DNA of 64,000 nucleotides, taken from positions 1,054,001 to 1,118,000 of the forward strand of contig NZ_LR134289.1 in NCBI RefSeq assembly GCF_900636535.1, in the 5' to 3' direction. Source of the DNA: Chryseobacterium gleum. GTDB taxonomy: Bacteria; Bacteroidota; Bacteroidia; Flavobacteriales; Weeksellaceae. Under the pieces are notes generated by a model that saw nothing but the letters and a program-made list of their open reading frames with translations, was not told the origin of the DNA and did no database searches. A program made the position numbers and the translations under genes. This document shows, in pieces, positions 7,810 to 16,739 of the stretch (the first letter of the stretch is position 1; each line of letters starts with the position of its first letter).

Positions 7810-8154
7810 ATGAATTGTCTGGAATGCGGCGAAAAAATCATCGGAAGGTCTGATAAAAAGTTCTGTAATGATGCCTGCCGGAACGCCTATAACAATAAGC
7901 AGAATAAGGATTCTAATAATCTGATGCGGAATGTGAATAACAAACTCCGCAAAAATTACCGCATCCTTATGGAGATTAACACAGACGGTAAAACAAAAGT
8001 ACCCAAATCCCGGCTGGATGGCTTGGGTTTTGATTTTGATTATTTTACCAATCTGAAAGTCTATAAAAACGGTTCTGAATACAAGTTTATTTATGATTAC
8101 GGTTATAAACTGCTGGAAGATGACTTTGTACTGATTGTAAAAAATCAGGCATAA
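7810..8154 (+). CDS. Small zinc-ribbon protein of unknown function
   Basis: A 114-residue cytoplasmic protein. Residues 3-22 carry a zinc-ribbon-like pattern: CLEC, then FCNDACRNAY, that is CxxC...CxxxC, similar to the ends of DUF2116-type ribbons. The remainder (about 45-114) is basic then mixed alpha/beta ('LDGLGFDFDYFTNLKVYKNG', 'FIYDYGYKLLEDDFVLIV') and is not a family I recognise. It is tightly spaced: 5 bases after the HPP gene and 24 bases before the epimerase gene, so it probably belongs to their transcript. The function is unknown; nucleic-acid binding is possible from the ribbon. Confidence 0.75.
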   Translation: MNCLECGEKIIGRSDKKFCNDACRNAYNNKQNKDSNNLMRNVNNKLRKNYRILMEINTDGKTKVPKSRLDGLGFDFDYFTNLKVYKNGSEYKFIYDYGYKLLEDDFVLIVKNQA

Positions 8155-8178
8155 AAACTACACCTTAACAATATTATT

Positions 8179-9087
8179 ATGAAAGAAGTTGTTCTGATTA
8201 CCGGAGCCGGTGGTATGATTGCCAAAGAACTGGCAAAAAAAATAGGTCAAGACTATGAAATCAGGTTTCTGACCAGGCACAGGAAGCAAGAAAATGAATA
8301 TGAATGGGACATTAAAAAAGGAACGGTGGATGAAACTGCCTTTGACAATGTTTCCCACATCATTCATCTTGCAGGAGCCAATATTTCAGAGAAGCGCTGG
8401 ACGCCGGAAAGAAAAAGAGAACTGATCTCTAGCCGTGTAGATTCTGCGGAACTACTTCGAACCACTTTAAGAAAAAACAAGATTAAATTAAAATCTTTTA
8501 TTTCAGCTTCAGGAATTAATTTCTACGGTACAAAGACTTCAGAAAAAATTGATGTGGAAACCGATCCGCCCGGCAATGATTTTTTAAGTGAAGTAGTTGT
8601 TTTATGGGAAAGAGCTGCAGATGATTTTAAAGAACAGGAACTGGCAGAAAGAGTTGTCAAAATACGGACAGCTGTAGTTCTTTCTGAAAAGGATGGAGCT
8701 TTAAAGAAAATGGTTCCTCCGGTTCAATATTATATCGGTTCTCCTTTGGGAAGTGGCAAACAATACATGCCCTGGATTCATATTGAAGACATTTGCTCTA
8801 TTTATGAATTTGCTTTGAAAAATTCTACGATTGAGGGCGCTTACAATGCCGTTTCTCCACAGCACGCCACCAATAAAGAACTTACAAAAAAGATTGCGAA
8901 AGTACTTGGTAAGCCATTATGGATGCCTAATGTTCCAGGATTTGTTTTAAAACTGATATTTGGCGAACTGGCTTCAGTCATACTGGAAGGCTCCCGAGCT
9001 TCTTCAGAGAAAATTCTGAATGCCGGGTTTCATTTTAAGTTTCCTGATCTGGAAAAGGCTTTACGCGATCTGTTAAAGAAGCAATAG
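8179..9087 (+). CDS. TIGR01777-family NAD(P)-dependent epimerase (YfcH-like)
   Basis: A 302-residue extended short-chain dehydrogenase/reductase. The N-terminal Rossmann motif is ITGAGGMIAKEL (residues 7-18, TGxxGxxG-like). It is followed by 'VSHIIHLAGANISEKRW' and 'ERKRELISSRVDS', which are characteristic of the TIGR01777 (YfcH/SulA-like) group, then 'MPWIHIEDICSIYEFAL' and 'GAYNAVSPQHATNKE'. The last about 50 residues match the group's DUF1731-type C-terminal extension. The substrate is unknown in this family. It lies 7 bases upstream of a Crp/Fnr-type regulator gene, which may be co-transcribed with it. Confidence 0.9.
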   Translation: MKEVVLITGAGGMIAKELAKKIGQDYEIRFLTRHRKQENEYEWDIKKGTVDETAFDNVSHIIHLAGANISEKRWTPERKRELISSRVDSAELLRTTLRKNKIKLKSFISASGINFYGTKTSEKIDVETDPPGNDFLSEVVVLWERAADDFKEQELAERVVKIRTAVVLSEKDGALKKMVPPVQYYIGSPLGSGKQYMPWIHIEDICSIYEFALKNSTIEGAYNAVSPQHATNKELTKKIAKVLGKPLWMPNVPGFVLKLIFGELASVILEGSRASSEKILNAGFHFKFPDLEKALRDLLKKQ

Positions 9088-9094
9088 GAGGATA

Positions 9095-9685
9095 ATGGAA
9101 GAACTTTTAATTATAAAAAACATTTCCAGGCATATTTCGCTTACCCATTACGAAAAATCTTATTTTCTGTCTCTTTTAAAAGAAAGAAAGCTGGCTAAGA
9201 AAGAATTAATTCTGGAGCACCAACAAGTTTGTAAAGAGATCAATTTTGTTCAGTCAGGAATTCTGAGAGCTTTTCATATGGATGCTTCGGGAAAGGAATC
9301 TACCATTATGTTTGCTGTGGCGGACTGGTGGATTACCGATATGTATTGCTTTATCAATCAGAAACCTGCCATGCTGAATATTGAAGCATTGGAAGAAAGC
9401 AGTATTTTACAGCTTCAGAAAAATCATCTGGATGAACTTTATCTCAAGGTCCCGAAATTTGAACGTTTTTTCCGGATCATGATGCAAAATGCTTATATCA
9501 GGGAGCAACTCCGAACGATTGAAAACCTGTCTTTACCAGCAGAAGAGCGCTATTTTAATTTTCTTCACAAATATCCTGAATCGGTAAAACGCATCAGGCA
9601 AAAGCAAATTGCTTCTTATTTAGGCATTACTCCTGAATTTTTAAGCCTTATAAAATCCAACAAACAAAAAAACAGTTTCTCTTAA
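9095..9685 (+). CDS. Crp/Fnr-family transcriptional regulator
   Basis: A 196-residue regulator with an N-terminal cyclic-nucleotide-binding-like beta-roll (about 15-120; 'KEINFVQSGILRAFHMDASGKEST') and a C-terminal helix-turn-helix ('RIRQKQIASYLGITPEFLSLIKSNK'). The Phe-Pro-Arg-X-Ala cAMP-binding core of true CRP is not evident, so it probably senses another signal or is a constitutive dimer, as is common for the many Crp-type paralogues in Bacteroidota. The gene begins 7 bases after the epimerase gene and ends before a 53-base gap leading to the next transcription unit. Its targets are unknown. Confidence 0.88.
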   Translation: MEELLIIKNISRHISLTHYEKSYFLSLLKERKLAKKELILEHQQVCKEINFVQSGILRAFHMDASGKESTIMFAVADWWITDMYCFINQKPAMLNIEALEESSILQLQKNHLDELYLKVPKFERFFRIMMQNAYIREQLRTIENLSLPAEERYFNFLHKYPESVKRIRQKQIASYLGITPEFLSLIKSNKQKNSFS

Positions 9686-9738
9686 GCTATATTATTTTTT
9701 TTATCCTGAAAGTTCTGTTATTTTACCCAAAAAAGATT

Positions 9739-10098
9739 ATGTTTATACTTATTGCAGGACCTTACCGCAGCGGAACGAATGATGATCCGCAACTGATTCA
9801 GCAGAATCTTAACCGTCTTGAATCTGTTGCGCTCCCTATCTTCAGAAAGGGGCATATTCCTATTATCGGAGAGTGGGTTGCGTTACCATTGATACACCTT
9901 GCGGGATCTACCCAAATAGGTGATGAAGCATGGCAGGAGATACAGTATCCCGTGGCTCATGCCTTGCTCGAAAAATGTGATGCAGTACTCCGTATAGAAG
10001 GAGCATCCAAAGGCGCTGATGAGGACGTAAGAATAGCTAAAAAAAGAGGACTAACCATTTATTATAACATAGAAGATATCCCATATGCAAAATCCTGA
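9739..10098 (+). CDS. DUF4406-type nucleoside deoxyribosyltransferase-like protein
   Basis: A 119-residue cytoplasmic protein. The N-terminus '[16 protein letters not shown]' and the middle '[31 protein letters not shown]' match the nucleoside 2-deoxyribosyltransferase-like (DUF4406) fold, in which the AGPY region and the C-terminal SxGA(D/R) region bind a nucleoside or phosphorylated sugar. The substrate is not known. Its last 14 bases overlap the start of nudK in another frame, which suggests translational coupling and a joint role in nucleotide or nucleotide-sugar metabolism. Confidence 0.75.
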   Translation: MFILIAGPYRSGTNDDPQLIQQNLNRLESVALPIFRKGHIPIIGEWVALPLIHLAGSTQIGDEAWQEIQYPVAHALLEKCDAVLRIEGASKGADEDVRIAKKRGLTIYYNIEDIPYAKS

Positions 10099-10666
10099 TA
10101 TTACCATCCTTAAAACCGAAATTTTATCAGACAACTGGTACACATTAAATAAAGTAACTTTTTCTGTCCGCAAAAAGGACGGAACTACAGAAACTCAAAG
10201 CAGAGAAGCTTATGACCGTGGAAACGGAGCGGTTATCCTTCTTTACAACAAACTTTCAAACACGGTAATCCTTACGAAACAATTCCGCCTGCCTACTTAT
10301 ATCAACGGAAATCCCACAGGAATGCTTATTGAGGCCTGCGCCGGACTTCTGGATAATGATAATCCTGAAGATTGTATAAAACGGGAAACGGAAGAAGAAA
10401 CCGGATATAAGATTTCGAAAGTAGAAAAGGTATTTGAAGCCTATATGTCTCCCGGATCCGTAACTGAAATTCTTTATTTTTTCATTGCAGAATATTCGAA
10501 TGAAATGAAAATAAATGATGGCGGAGGATTGGAAGAAGAAGGTGAAAATATACAGGTGCTTGAACTTTCTTTTGAAAAAAGCCTGGAAATGATTGATACC
10601 GGAGAGATCAAAGATGCTAAAACGATTATGCTTCTTCAGCACTTACGGCTGAAAGGAATTATGTAA
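10085..10666 (+). CDS. nudK: NudK-type GDP-mannose pyrophosphatase (Nudix hydrolase)
   Basis: A 193-residue cytoplasmic Nudix hydrolase likely to hydrolyse GDP-mannose to GMP and mannose-1-phosphate with Mg2+. The Nudix box is visible at about 94-118: '[20 protein letters not shown]' continuing to TGY, with the RExxEExG core (catalytic Glu residues). The upstream '[29 protein letters not shown]' and the downstream '[15 protein letters not shown]' are NudK/ADP-ribose-pyrophosphatase-type dimer elements. The start ATG lies inside the preceding gene (14-base overlap). The NudK assignment rests on family resemblance; related ADP-sugar substrates are possible. Confidence 0.88.
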   Translation: MQNPDITILKTEILSDNWYTLNKVTFSVRKKDGTTETQSREAYDRGNGAVILLYNKLSNTVILTKQFRLPTYINGNPTGMLIEACAGLLDNDNPEDCIKRETEEETGYKISKVEKVFEAYMSPGSVTEILYFFIAEYSNEMKINDGGGLEEEGENIQVLELSFEKSLEMIDTGEIKDAKTIMLLQHLRLKGIM

Positions 10667-10736
10667 AATGATGATTGATAAACGATGATTTAAATTTTGG
10701 AAAGTTAGACCTGCCATTACCCGGAAAAGTTTATCT

Positions 10737-11381
10737 ATGAAATCTTTGGGAATAAAAATCCTTAAAGCCGCAGCTTTGTTTTTAATCTTCATTTTCAGTA
10801 TCCTGATTCTGAAAGTGATTTTGCAATACACTTCTTTTGATAAAAATACCGGGTTTCTCGCTTTTAAACAACAGGTTGTCAACAATCCGTACTGGATGGC
10901 TTTTTTCTACGTCCATATCTTTTCCATAACATTTTGCCTTCTGGCTGGTCTTACACAGTTCTCCGGCCGGATTTTAGCGGAAAGCAAAAGCCTTCATAGG
11001 ATCATTGGCAGAATATATGTCTATAATATTCTGATCATTAATGTTCCTGCCTGTTTTGTTCTGGGATTGTTTTCAAACGGAGGTTTTATCGGGATTACTG
11101 GATTTCTGATACAAGATGTGCTTTGGATGTATTTTACCATTGCTGCTGTGATTTCAGTAAAAAAAGGAAATGTCAGCAGGCATAAGATGTATATGACTTT
11201 AAGCTACGCAGTGACCACCACCGCAATTACTTTCAGAATCATTAAAAATCTTCTATACAATGAAACCCGTCATGATTACGAGCTCTTTTATGGCTTGAAT
11301 GTCTGGGCTGCTCTTTTCATCAATCTTTTTATTGCTTATATAATTCTTAAAAGAAACTCTTCCGTTATCGGGAAAAATTAA
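10737..11381 (+). CDS. DUF2306 multi-span membrane protein
   Basis: A 214-residue inner-membrane protein with about six hydrophobic helices. After a signal-anchor-like first helix (about 8-27), 'PYWMAFFYVHIFSITFCLLAG' begins the DUF2306 region. 'LHRIIGRIYVYNILIINVPA' holds the family's conserved HRxxGRxY. 'VSRHKMYMTLSYAVTTTAITFRI' carries the second conserved His/Arg patch. The conserved His residues facing helices suggest heme or metal binding, but no function is established for the family. It is a single-gene transcript; a small antisense-strand gene overlaps its 3' end by 17 bases. Confidence 0.83.
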   Translation: MKSLGIKILKAAALFLIFIFSILILKVILQYTSFDKNTGFLAFKQQVVNNPYWMAFFYVHIFSITFCLLAGLTQFSGRILAESKSLHRIIGRIYVYNILIINVPACFVLGLFSNGGFIGITGFLIQDVLWMYFTIAAVISVKKGNVSRHKMYMTLSYAVTTTAITFRIIKNLLYNETRHDYELFYGLNVWAALFINLFIAYIILKRNSSVIGKN

Positions 11382-11565
11382 GATTTGACAGAAAAATATA
11401 AATGCTGAAAAATGAAATCAGAAAGAATGAAGCAATGAATATAAAAGTATTAAATAAAGTTTCGTATTTACTCTTCTTAGTCCATTTACCGAAAAAACGC
11501 ATAATCAGGGAAGAAATGCCTGCAAAAACAGCGAGAATACCGAGAAGAAAAACATAATATATCAT
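11365..11565 (-). CDS. Small two-helix membrane protein, hypothetical
   Basis: A 66-residue reading frame with two hydrophobic segments (about 2-24 and 36-61) separated by a short basic loop (RFFGKWTKKSKYET), a coding-like pattern. It converges with the DUF2306 gene and overlaps its 3' end by 17 bases. Its start ATG is followed by normal flavobacterial codon use. No family was recognised. The alternative is a chance frame in AT-rich DNA. Confidence 0.5.
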   Translation of the reverse strand: MIYYVFLLGILAVFAGISSLIMRFFGKWTKKSKYETLFNTFIFIASFFLISFFSIYIFLSNLNFSR

Positions 11566-11854
11566 GGATGCTTATTAATTCATGTAAATCTATTATTTTA
11601 AATCCTAAAAAGCAATTGTCAACAAGAACCCCTGCTTTATAGCATATTAAATTCTCTGTACCCGCTGCTATGACGGGATTGAGGAGTAAATGATATACCG
11701 TCTGAGAAACGTGAATGAAAGCCATGCTACAAAATCTGTATAAAAAATGCAAAATCAATTGAGAAAATCTATTTAATTCTTTAGATTTTGAATTTAAAGC
11801 CTTAATTTTGCAATGAAATTCAGAAAATTCGGATTCTTTCAACAACGTATGTAC

Positions 11855-12619
11855 ATGAAAAAAATGATGATCGGGCTTACAATGGCCTTATCCATTACTA
11901 TATGGGGGCAAAAATCTCCTGCAAAAACAAATAATCTGACACCATACAGCTATCAGACTTTCAATTGTGACAATAAAGGCTACTTTGATCCGGCTAAATA
12001 TAAAAAGGAAGAAATAGACGGAGTGAACAAGCTTTTGTACCAGTTCAACGGCGTTGTTTTTGATACCCGTCCCGTATTTAAGCTTTCCCAGCTTGAAGAA
12101 ATCCGCCAGAACAGAGAAGCTTATTTAGAAGAGCTTGAAAAACAATATCAGGAAAAGAAAAAGGAGCTGTACAGTATAAAAGTGATCGATCTTCCAAGAT
12201 GGAAAAAACTTCAGGAAGAAACGATCCAGTCTTTTGAAAATGAATACCAGTTGAATAAGGAAGAAATCATTGCTTATTCTGATCCTTCAACTCTTAAAAA
12301 CAGTAAATATTACGATACCTGCAGAGAGCAGATTGACGCCATCGCTTCTCCTGACAGAGAAAAGATGTATGCTGCATGGAGAATGTATACGGAGCTTAAA
12401 AGTAAAAATAATGCTGACCCTAAAGGCGTAATGGCAAGATTTGACGCTAAAATGAATGATCCTCAGAGAGAAGACTACGCTTTGATTGATATGATTGGTT
12501 TAGGTTTTCATAACTGTGCCAACAGCAGTTTCAGACAAAAACGTGATAATGAAGAGACTTCCTATAAAGATTTTGACAAAATCTTTACAAAACTGAAAAG
12601 AACCTGTGATGAACCATAA
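11855..12619 (+). CDS. Secreted hypothetical protein with coiled-coil segment
   Basis: A 254-residue protein from the chosen start MKKMMIGLTMALSITIWG, a good Sec signal peptide with cleavage near WGQ. A -7 box (TAATTTTG) lies at 11804-11811. A start at the first ATG of the frame (11813) would leave no leader, so the internal ATG at 11855, about 40 bases downstream, is preferred. Mature residues about 75-125 are strongly helical and charged (EEIRQNREAYLEELEKQYQE), likely a short coiled coil. Cys residues at FNCDN, DTCREQ, HNCANS and RTCDEP could form two disulfides in the periplasm. No family was recognised. It is monocistronic with a terminator downstream. Confidence 0.7.
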   Translation: MKKMMIGLTMALSITIWGQKSPAKTNNLTPYSYQTFNCDNKGYFDPAKYKKEEIDGVNKLLYQFNGVVFDTRPVFKLSQLEEIRQNREAYLEELEKQYQEKKKELYSIKVIDLPRWKKLQEETIQSFENEYQLNKEEIIAYSDPSTLKNSKYYDTCREQIDAIASPDREKMYAAWRMYTELKSKNNADPKGVMARFDAKMNDPQREDYALIDMIGLGFHNCANSSFRQKRDNEETSYKDFDKIFTKLKRTCDEP

Positions 12620-12648
12620 GAATTAAGATTTACATTATACAATATATG

Positions 12649-12677
12649 ACAGCACTTTCATTGGGTGCTGTTTTTTG
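12649..12677 (+). terminator. Terminator after the secreted hypothetical gene
   Basis: Stem ACAGCAC / GTGCTGT with a 9-base loop followed by a run of T, 30 bases after the stop codon. Confidence 0.8.
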
Positions 12678-12783
12678 TTTTAAAATTGTTTCAAGTTGAA
12701 AATCAAATAAATAATAATAAATAAGTTATGGTTTATCAGATTTAAATCCGTAATTTTGCACCCCGAAAATAAGGATTAGAGAT

Positions 12784-13230
12784 ATGAAAAAAATTGGTGA
12801 GCACAGAACACTTCTTGGCGTAGATAAAAATGTTACTTTAAAAGAATTAAAGACCATTTACAGAAATGTGATGAAAGACACCCATCCTGATAAATTCATT
12901 AATGATGAAGCAGGAAAGCAGGAAGCGGAAGAAAAGAGCAAATCTGTTATTGAAGCCTACCATTTTTTGGTGAGTATCAATCCGGAAACTCAGGAAAAAT
13001 ATAAAGAAGAATATACAGAAACGATTACAAAGTCCAATATCCAGGATTTCTATCTTGAAAAATCGATTTTAACGGTACAACATCTGAACGGTAATATCTA
13101 CGAATATATGGGTGTTCCGAAAAATACCTATATCAAAATGATTAATGCTGATTCCCCAAGCCGTTTTGCAAGAAGACATATCTACGGAAACTTCGTTTAC
13201 AGAAAGTCCGGAGAGGTTATGGCAGATTAA
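12784..13230 (+). CDS. J-domain / KTSC-domain protein
   Basis: A 148-residue cytoplasmic protein joining two modules. Residues about 8-75 resemble a J-domain (LLGVDKNVTLKELKTIYRN, HPD motif in THPDKF at about 38-40, then 'VIEAYHFLVSINPETQEKY'), the DnaK-stimulating fold. Residues about 85-145 are a KTSC domain ('TVQHLNGNIYEYMGVPKNTY', 'RRHIYGNFVYRK'), a small beta module of unknown function. A -7 box TAATTTTG sits at 12751-12758. The fusion suggests recruitment of DnaK to a KTSC-bound client; this is inference. A strong terminator follows. Confidence 0.85.
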   Translation: MKKIGEHRTLLGVDKNVTLKELKTIYRNVMKDTHPDKFINDEAGKQEAEEKSKSVIEAYHFLVSINPETQEKYKEEYTETITKSNIQDFYLEKSILTVQHLNGNIYEYMGVPKNTYIKMINADSPSRFARRHIYGNFVYRKSGEVMAD

Positions 13231-13251
13231 TTTTTTCATTACAATATTTGA

Positions 13252-13283
13252 AGAGCTTCCAGTAAAAACTGGAAGCTTTTTTA
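13252..13283 (+). terminator. Terminator of the J-domain/KTSC gene
   Basis: Perfect stem GAGCTTCCAGT / ACTGGAAGCTT with an AAAA loop and a T run, about 25 bases after the stop codon. Confidence 0.85.
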
Positions 13284-13303
13284 TGGCCAAAACCGGATGT
13301 TAT

Positions 13304-13455
13304 GTTTTGGCTAAAGCCAATATTGGCTGTTATAAATTTAAGCGGGCTAAAGCCCACTCCTATTGAATATTTTCTTAATGCACAATAATCATCAATAGAA
13401 ATGGGCTTTAGCCCATTTACAATAATAAAAATCATCCAATGGCTTTAGCCAAAAC
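13304..13455. repeat. Nested palindromic intergenic repeat (GGGCTAAAGCCC type)
   Basis: Four copies of a core GGCTAAAGCC or its complement GGCTTTAGCC are arranged as a nested palindrome. The outer arms are GTTTTGGCTAAAGCCAAT (13304-13321) and its inverse at 13436-13455. The inner arms are CGGGCTAAAGCCCACTCCTATTGA (about 13343-13366) and, inverted, TCAATAGAAATGGGCTTTAGCCCA (13392-13415). It lies between two convergent terminators. It looks like a dispersed palindromic repeat or miniature element; its copy number cannot be judged from one window. Confidence 0.7.
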
Positions 13456-13494
13456 CTATATAACTAAATTTTAAATCATCAAATATCAACAAAA

Positions 13495-13522
13495 AAGCGC
13501 CTCAGAAGTTCTGAGGCGCTTT
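13495..13522 (-). terminator. Terminator of the RND efflux operon
   Basis: Stem AAGCGCCTCAG / CTGAGGCGCTT with an AAGTT loop. It is flanked by A on the left, which reads as a T run for the minus-strand efflux operon. Confidence 0.8.
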
Positions 13523-13543
13523 CAATTAATTAAAAGGTTTAAT

Positions 13544-16500
13544 TTATTTATCTAAATGCTTCGGAGTAAATCCGTCTTCATTCAGTTCTCTGTGTACATA
13601 ATCTGCTTTCATTTCAGCTTCGTAGTCTACTTTCTTATGTTGTCCCATTCTTCTTAAAAGAGAGTCAAATAATGAATATACTACCGGTACAATGATCAAT
13701 GTAAGGAATAGTGACGATGTCAAACCACCGATTACTACCCATGCAAGACCTTTGTTCATTTCAGCTCCGGCCCCTGTTGCCAATGCGATCGGTAACATAC
13801 CGAAGATCATCGCAATAGTGGTCATCAGGATCGGACGAAGACGTGCGTGGTTAGCCTGTACCAAAGCATCGTGAGTATTGGCTCCTGCTGCTTTTCTCGC
13901 ATTCGTAAAGTCAACGATAAGGATCGCATTCTTCGCTACAAGTCCAATCAACATGATCATCCCTAACATGGTAAAGATGTTCAGTGAGTTGGCAGTTAAG
14001 GCTAGAATTACCATTACTCCGATCATCGCTAACGGAATTGAGAACAATACCACGAAAGGATACACGAAACTGTCATACAGTGAAACCATTACCAGATATA
14101 CCAATACGATAGCTGCCAATAAAGCAATTCCTAACGTACCGAAACCTTCCTGCTGGTTTTCCATATCTCCACTCCAGATATAATCTACTCCTACAGGTTT
14201 TTTATCGCTCTTCATGAACTTATCTGCCCATTCATTAGCTACATCCCCTACCGGTCTACCTACCGCTTTTGCTCTTACTTTTACAGAAGGAGATTTATCT
14301 CTACGCTCAAGTAAGCTTGGTCCTGAACCCATTTTCACATCGGCAAACTGGCTCAGACGAACCTGCTGTCCCTGAGGATTGGTAAACATAAGGTTTTTAA
14401 CATCATCAATGGACTGTCTGTTGACATCTCCGAAACGGATATTGATATCATATTCATACTCCCCTGCTCTGAATTTGCCGTCTGTATTTCCGTTGAATGC
14501 AGTCTGCATCGTCTGTCCTACACTTGAAAGATTCAAGCCCAAAGAAGCCATTTTATCTCTGTCGATACTTACCTGAACTTCAGGGCTACCTGTATCTGTT
14601 GATAATTCGGCATCCACAGCTCCCGGTACTTTTTTCAATAGTTCAAGGATTCTGGTTGCTTCTTTTACTGCAGTAGCGTTATCCGGTCCTGTTACTACCA
14701 TTTCAATCGGAGCATTTTCTGCACCCATGATACCGATCGGAGCCGTTTTAAATTCAACACCAGTAAATTTCTCTTCCAGCTGTCTTTTTATTTTTGCAGC
14801 TTTGATATTGGTACTTTCAGAACGTTCGGACTTATCTGTTAAGTTCACCTGAACCTCAGACTGGTAAGTAGTTGCCTGAGCACCACCAAAACCTGTAGAC
14901 TGTTGTCCTACTGTTGTAATAAGGTCTACAACATCTTTATCATTTCTTAAGAATTTCTCAACTTCTAATGTTAACTGGTTGGTTTTTTCAACAGTTGCAT
15001 CTTTGGATAATTCCATCTGTACAAGGAACTGACCACGGTCAATCGGCGGGAAGAATTCACCTCCGATGAATCCGAATGCTACCAGCATAAATGAACTGAT
15101 TAAGACAAGGAACGTGATCACTACTGTTGAGATTCTTCTTAATGTCGTTTTCAGACACCATTCAAGAATTCCTGTAATCCAGTGTGTAAACTTGTCGATT
15201 AATCCTTCAAACCAAAGGATGAATTTCTCAAACCAGTTTTTCCCTGTTAAATGTTCCAGTTTACCGAACCTTGATGATAGCCAAGGAATGATGGTAAATG
15301 AAGCCAGCAATGATAATAAGGTTGCAATTACTACCGTGACGCAGAACTGGGCAAGGATGTTGGCCACAAGACCTGAACTCATCGCGATCGGTAAGAATAC
15401 CACCACAATTACCAATGTAATCGCAGCAACGGTAAATCCGATCTCTGATGCTCCGTCATACGCCGCTCTGATCTTACTTTTACCCATCTCCATGTGACGG
15501 TAAATGTTTTCCAGTACTACGATCGCGTCATCCACCAGGATACCTACCACGAGTGACAGTCCCAGTAAGCTCATCAGGTTCAAGGTATATCCCATTAAGT
15601 TCATACCGATGAACGCTGCCACCAATGAAGCCGGGATCGAAACCATTACGATAAACGCGTTTCTGATACTGTGAAGGAATAATAGCATCACAATTGCCAC
15701 GAGGATAATCGCTAAGAATAAGTCGAAAATAACGTGGTTGGCTGATTCAAGGGTAAATTCTGTAGTATCGTTTACGATTTTTACTTTTACACCCTGAACT
15801 TTATAAGCTTCTTCTACTGTTTTAATTGTTTTCTGAACGCTTTCAGATACCGCTACGGCATTGGCATCAGATTGTTTTTTAACCTGCATTAAAATGGTAG
15901 GAAATTGATTGAATCTCGCTACTTTTTCTACATCTTTCTGAGAGTCGAAAACTGTTGCGATATCGGATAAACGTACCTGAGCTCCGTTTTTATTGGAAAC
16001 TACAAGGTTGTTCATCTCTTCAATAGATTTATATTTTCCTGAAAGTCTGATCGTAGATTTTGTAGTTCTTGTTTTCAGACTTCCTGTAGGGAAATCAAGG
16101 TTGGATGAAAGGATAGCCTGTTGTACGTCTCCGATTGAAAGTCCGTACCCCTGTAATTTTTTCTCATCAAGATTTACCTGGATTTCTCTCTCCTGTCCAC
16201 CCACAAGGTCAACCTGAGCTACACCGTTTACACGGGAGAAAATAGGCTCAATCTTTTTATCCAGTAAGTCATAAAGATCCTTACTGTTCAGTTTATCAGA
16301 TGAAATACTCATCGTAATAATCGGTAAGTCATCTAAGGAGAATTTATTCAGAGACGGCGCTTTTACGTCTTCCGGAAGGTCTGCAAGGATCGCATTTACC
16401 TTTCTCTGGGCATCATTCAAAGCGTAGTCTACATCGGCACCATCGTTCAGCTGAACCATGATTACGGATAAACTTTCGTATGAAGAAGATTCTACTTTTT

Positions 16501-16732
16501 TAACGTTTTCCAGGGAACCTACGGCATCTTCAATCTTCCGGGTCACGGATGTTTCCACCTCTGCAGGTGAAGCTCCCGGATACACCGTGGAAATGGTTAC
16601 CATATTGGTTTCAAACTTCGGAATCAATTCGTATCCCATGAGCGTATAACTCAGGATACCTCCCAACGTCAGAATTGTAAATAATACAATTACCAGCGAG
16701 GGTCTTTTAATCGATATTTCTGCTAACTTCAT
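13544..16732 (-). CDS. RND efflux pump, inner-membrane permease
   Basis: A 1062-residue AcrB/MexB-type (HAE1) proton-driven transporter that exports hydrophobic or amphiphilic compounds from the periplasm and inner membrane. The topology is TM1 (about 10-30), a large periplasmic domain, a block of TM helices (about 330-560), a second periplasmic domain (about 560-850) and a C-terminal TM block. The proton-relay helix has GILVDDAIVVLENI near residue 400 with the two essential Asp residues. The repeated 'RPSLVIVLFTIL' start and 'RLRPILMTTIAMIFGMLPIA' near the C-terminus are family hallmarks. It is the last gene of a TolC-adaptor-pump operon, 7 bases after the adaptor gene. The substrate is unknown. 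Confidence 0.95.
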   Translation of the reverse strand: MKLAEISIKRPSLVIVLFTILTLGGILSYTLMGYELIPKFETNMVTISTVYPGASPAEVETSVTRKIEDAVGSLENVKKVESSSYESLSVIMVQLNDGADVDYALNDAQRKVNAILADLPEDVKAPSLNKFSLDDLPIITMSISSDKLNSKDLYDLLDKKIEPIFSRVNGVAQVDLVGGQEREIQVNLDEKKLQGYGLSIGDVQQAILSSNLDFPTGSLKTRTTKSTIRLSGKYKSIEEMNNLVVSNKNGAQVRLSDIATVFDSQKDVEKVARFNQFPTILMQVKKQSDANAVAVSESVQKTIKTVEEAYKVQGVKVKIVNDTTEFTLESANHVIFDLFLAIILVAIVMLLFLHSIRNAFIVMVSIPASLVAAFIGMNLMGYTLNLMSLLGLSLVVGILVDDAIVVLENIYRHMEMGKSKIRAAYDGASEIGFTVAAITLVIVVVFLPIAMSSGLVANILAQFCVTVVIATLLSLLASFTIIPWLSSRFGKLEHLTGKNWFEKFILWFEGLIDKFTHWITGILEWCLKTTLRRISTVVITFLVLISSFMLVAFGFIGGEFFPPIDRGQFLVQMELSKDATVEKTNQLTLEVEKFLRNDKDVVDLITTVGQQSTGFGGAQATTYQSEVQVNLTDKSERSESTNIKAAKIKRQLEEKFTGVEFKTAPIGIMGAENAPIEMVVTGPDNATAVKEATRILELLKKVPGAVDAELSTDTGSPEVQVSIDRDKMASLGLNLSSVGQTMQTAFNGNTDGKFRAGEYEYDINIRFGDVNRQSIDDVKNLMFTNPQGQQVRLSQFADVKMGSGPSLLERRDKSPSVKVRAKAVGRPVGDVANEWADKFMKSDKKPVGVDYIWSGDMENQQEGFGTLGIALLAAIVLVYLVMVSLYDSFVYPFVVLFSIPLAMIGVMVILALTANSLNIFTMLGMIMLIGLVAKNAILIVDFTNARKAAGANTHDALVQANHARLRPILMTTIAMIFGMLPIALATGAGAEMNKGLAWVVIGGLTSSLFLTLIIVPVVYSLFDSLLRRMGQHKKVDYEAEMKADYVHRELNEDGFTPKHLDK

Positions 16733-16739
16733 AAACGTT

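Noticed and set aside
11486..11845. 119-residue minus-strand frame between DUF2306 and the 11855 gene
   Set aside because: The translation lacks a family pattern, overlaps the more plausible 66-residue frame and covers the promoter of the 11855 gene.
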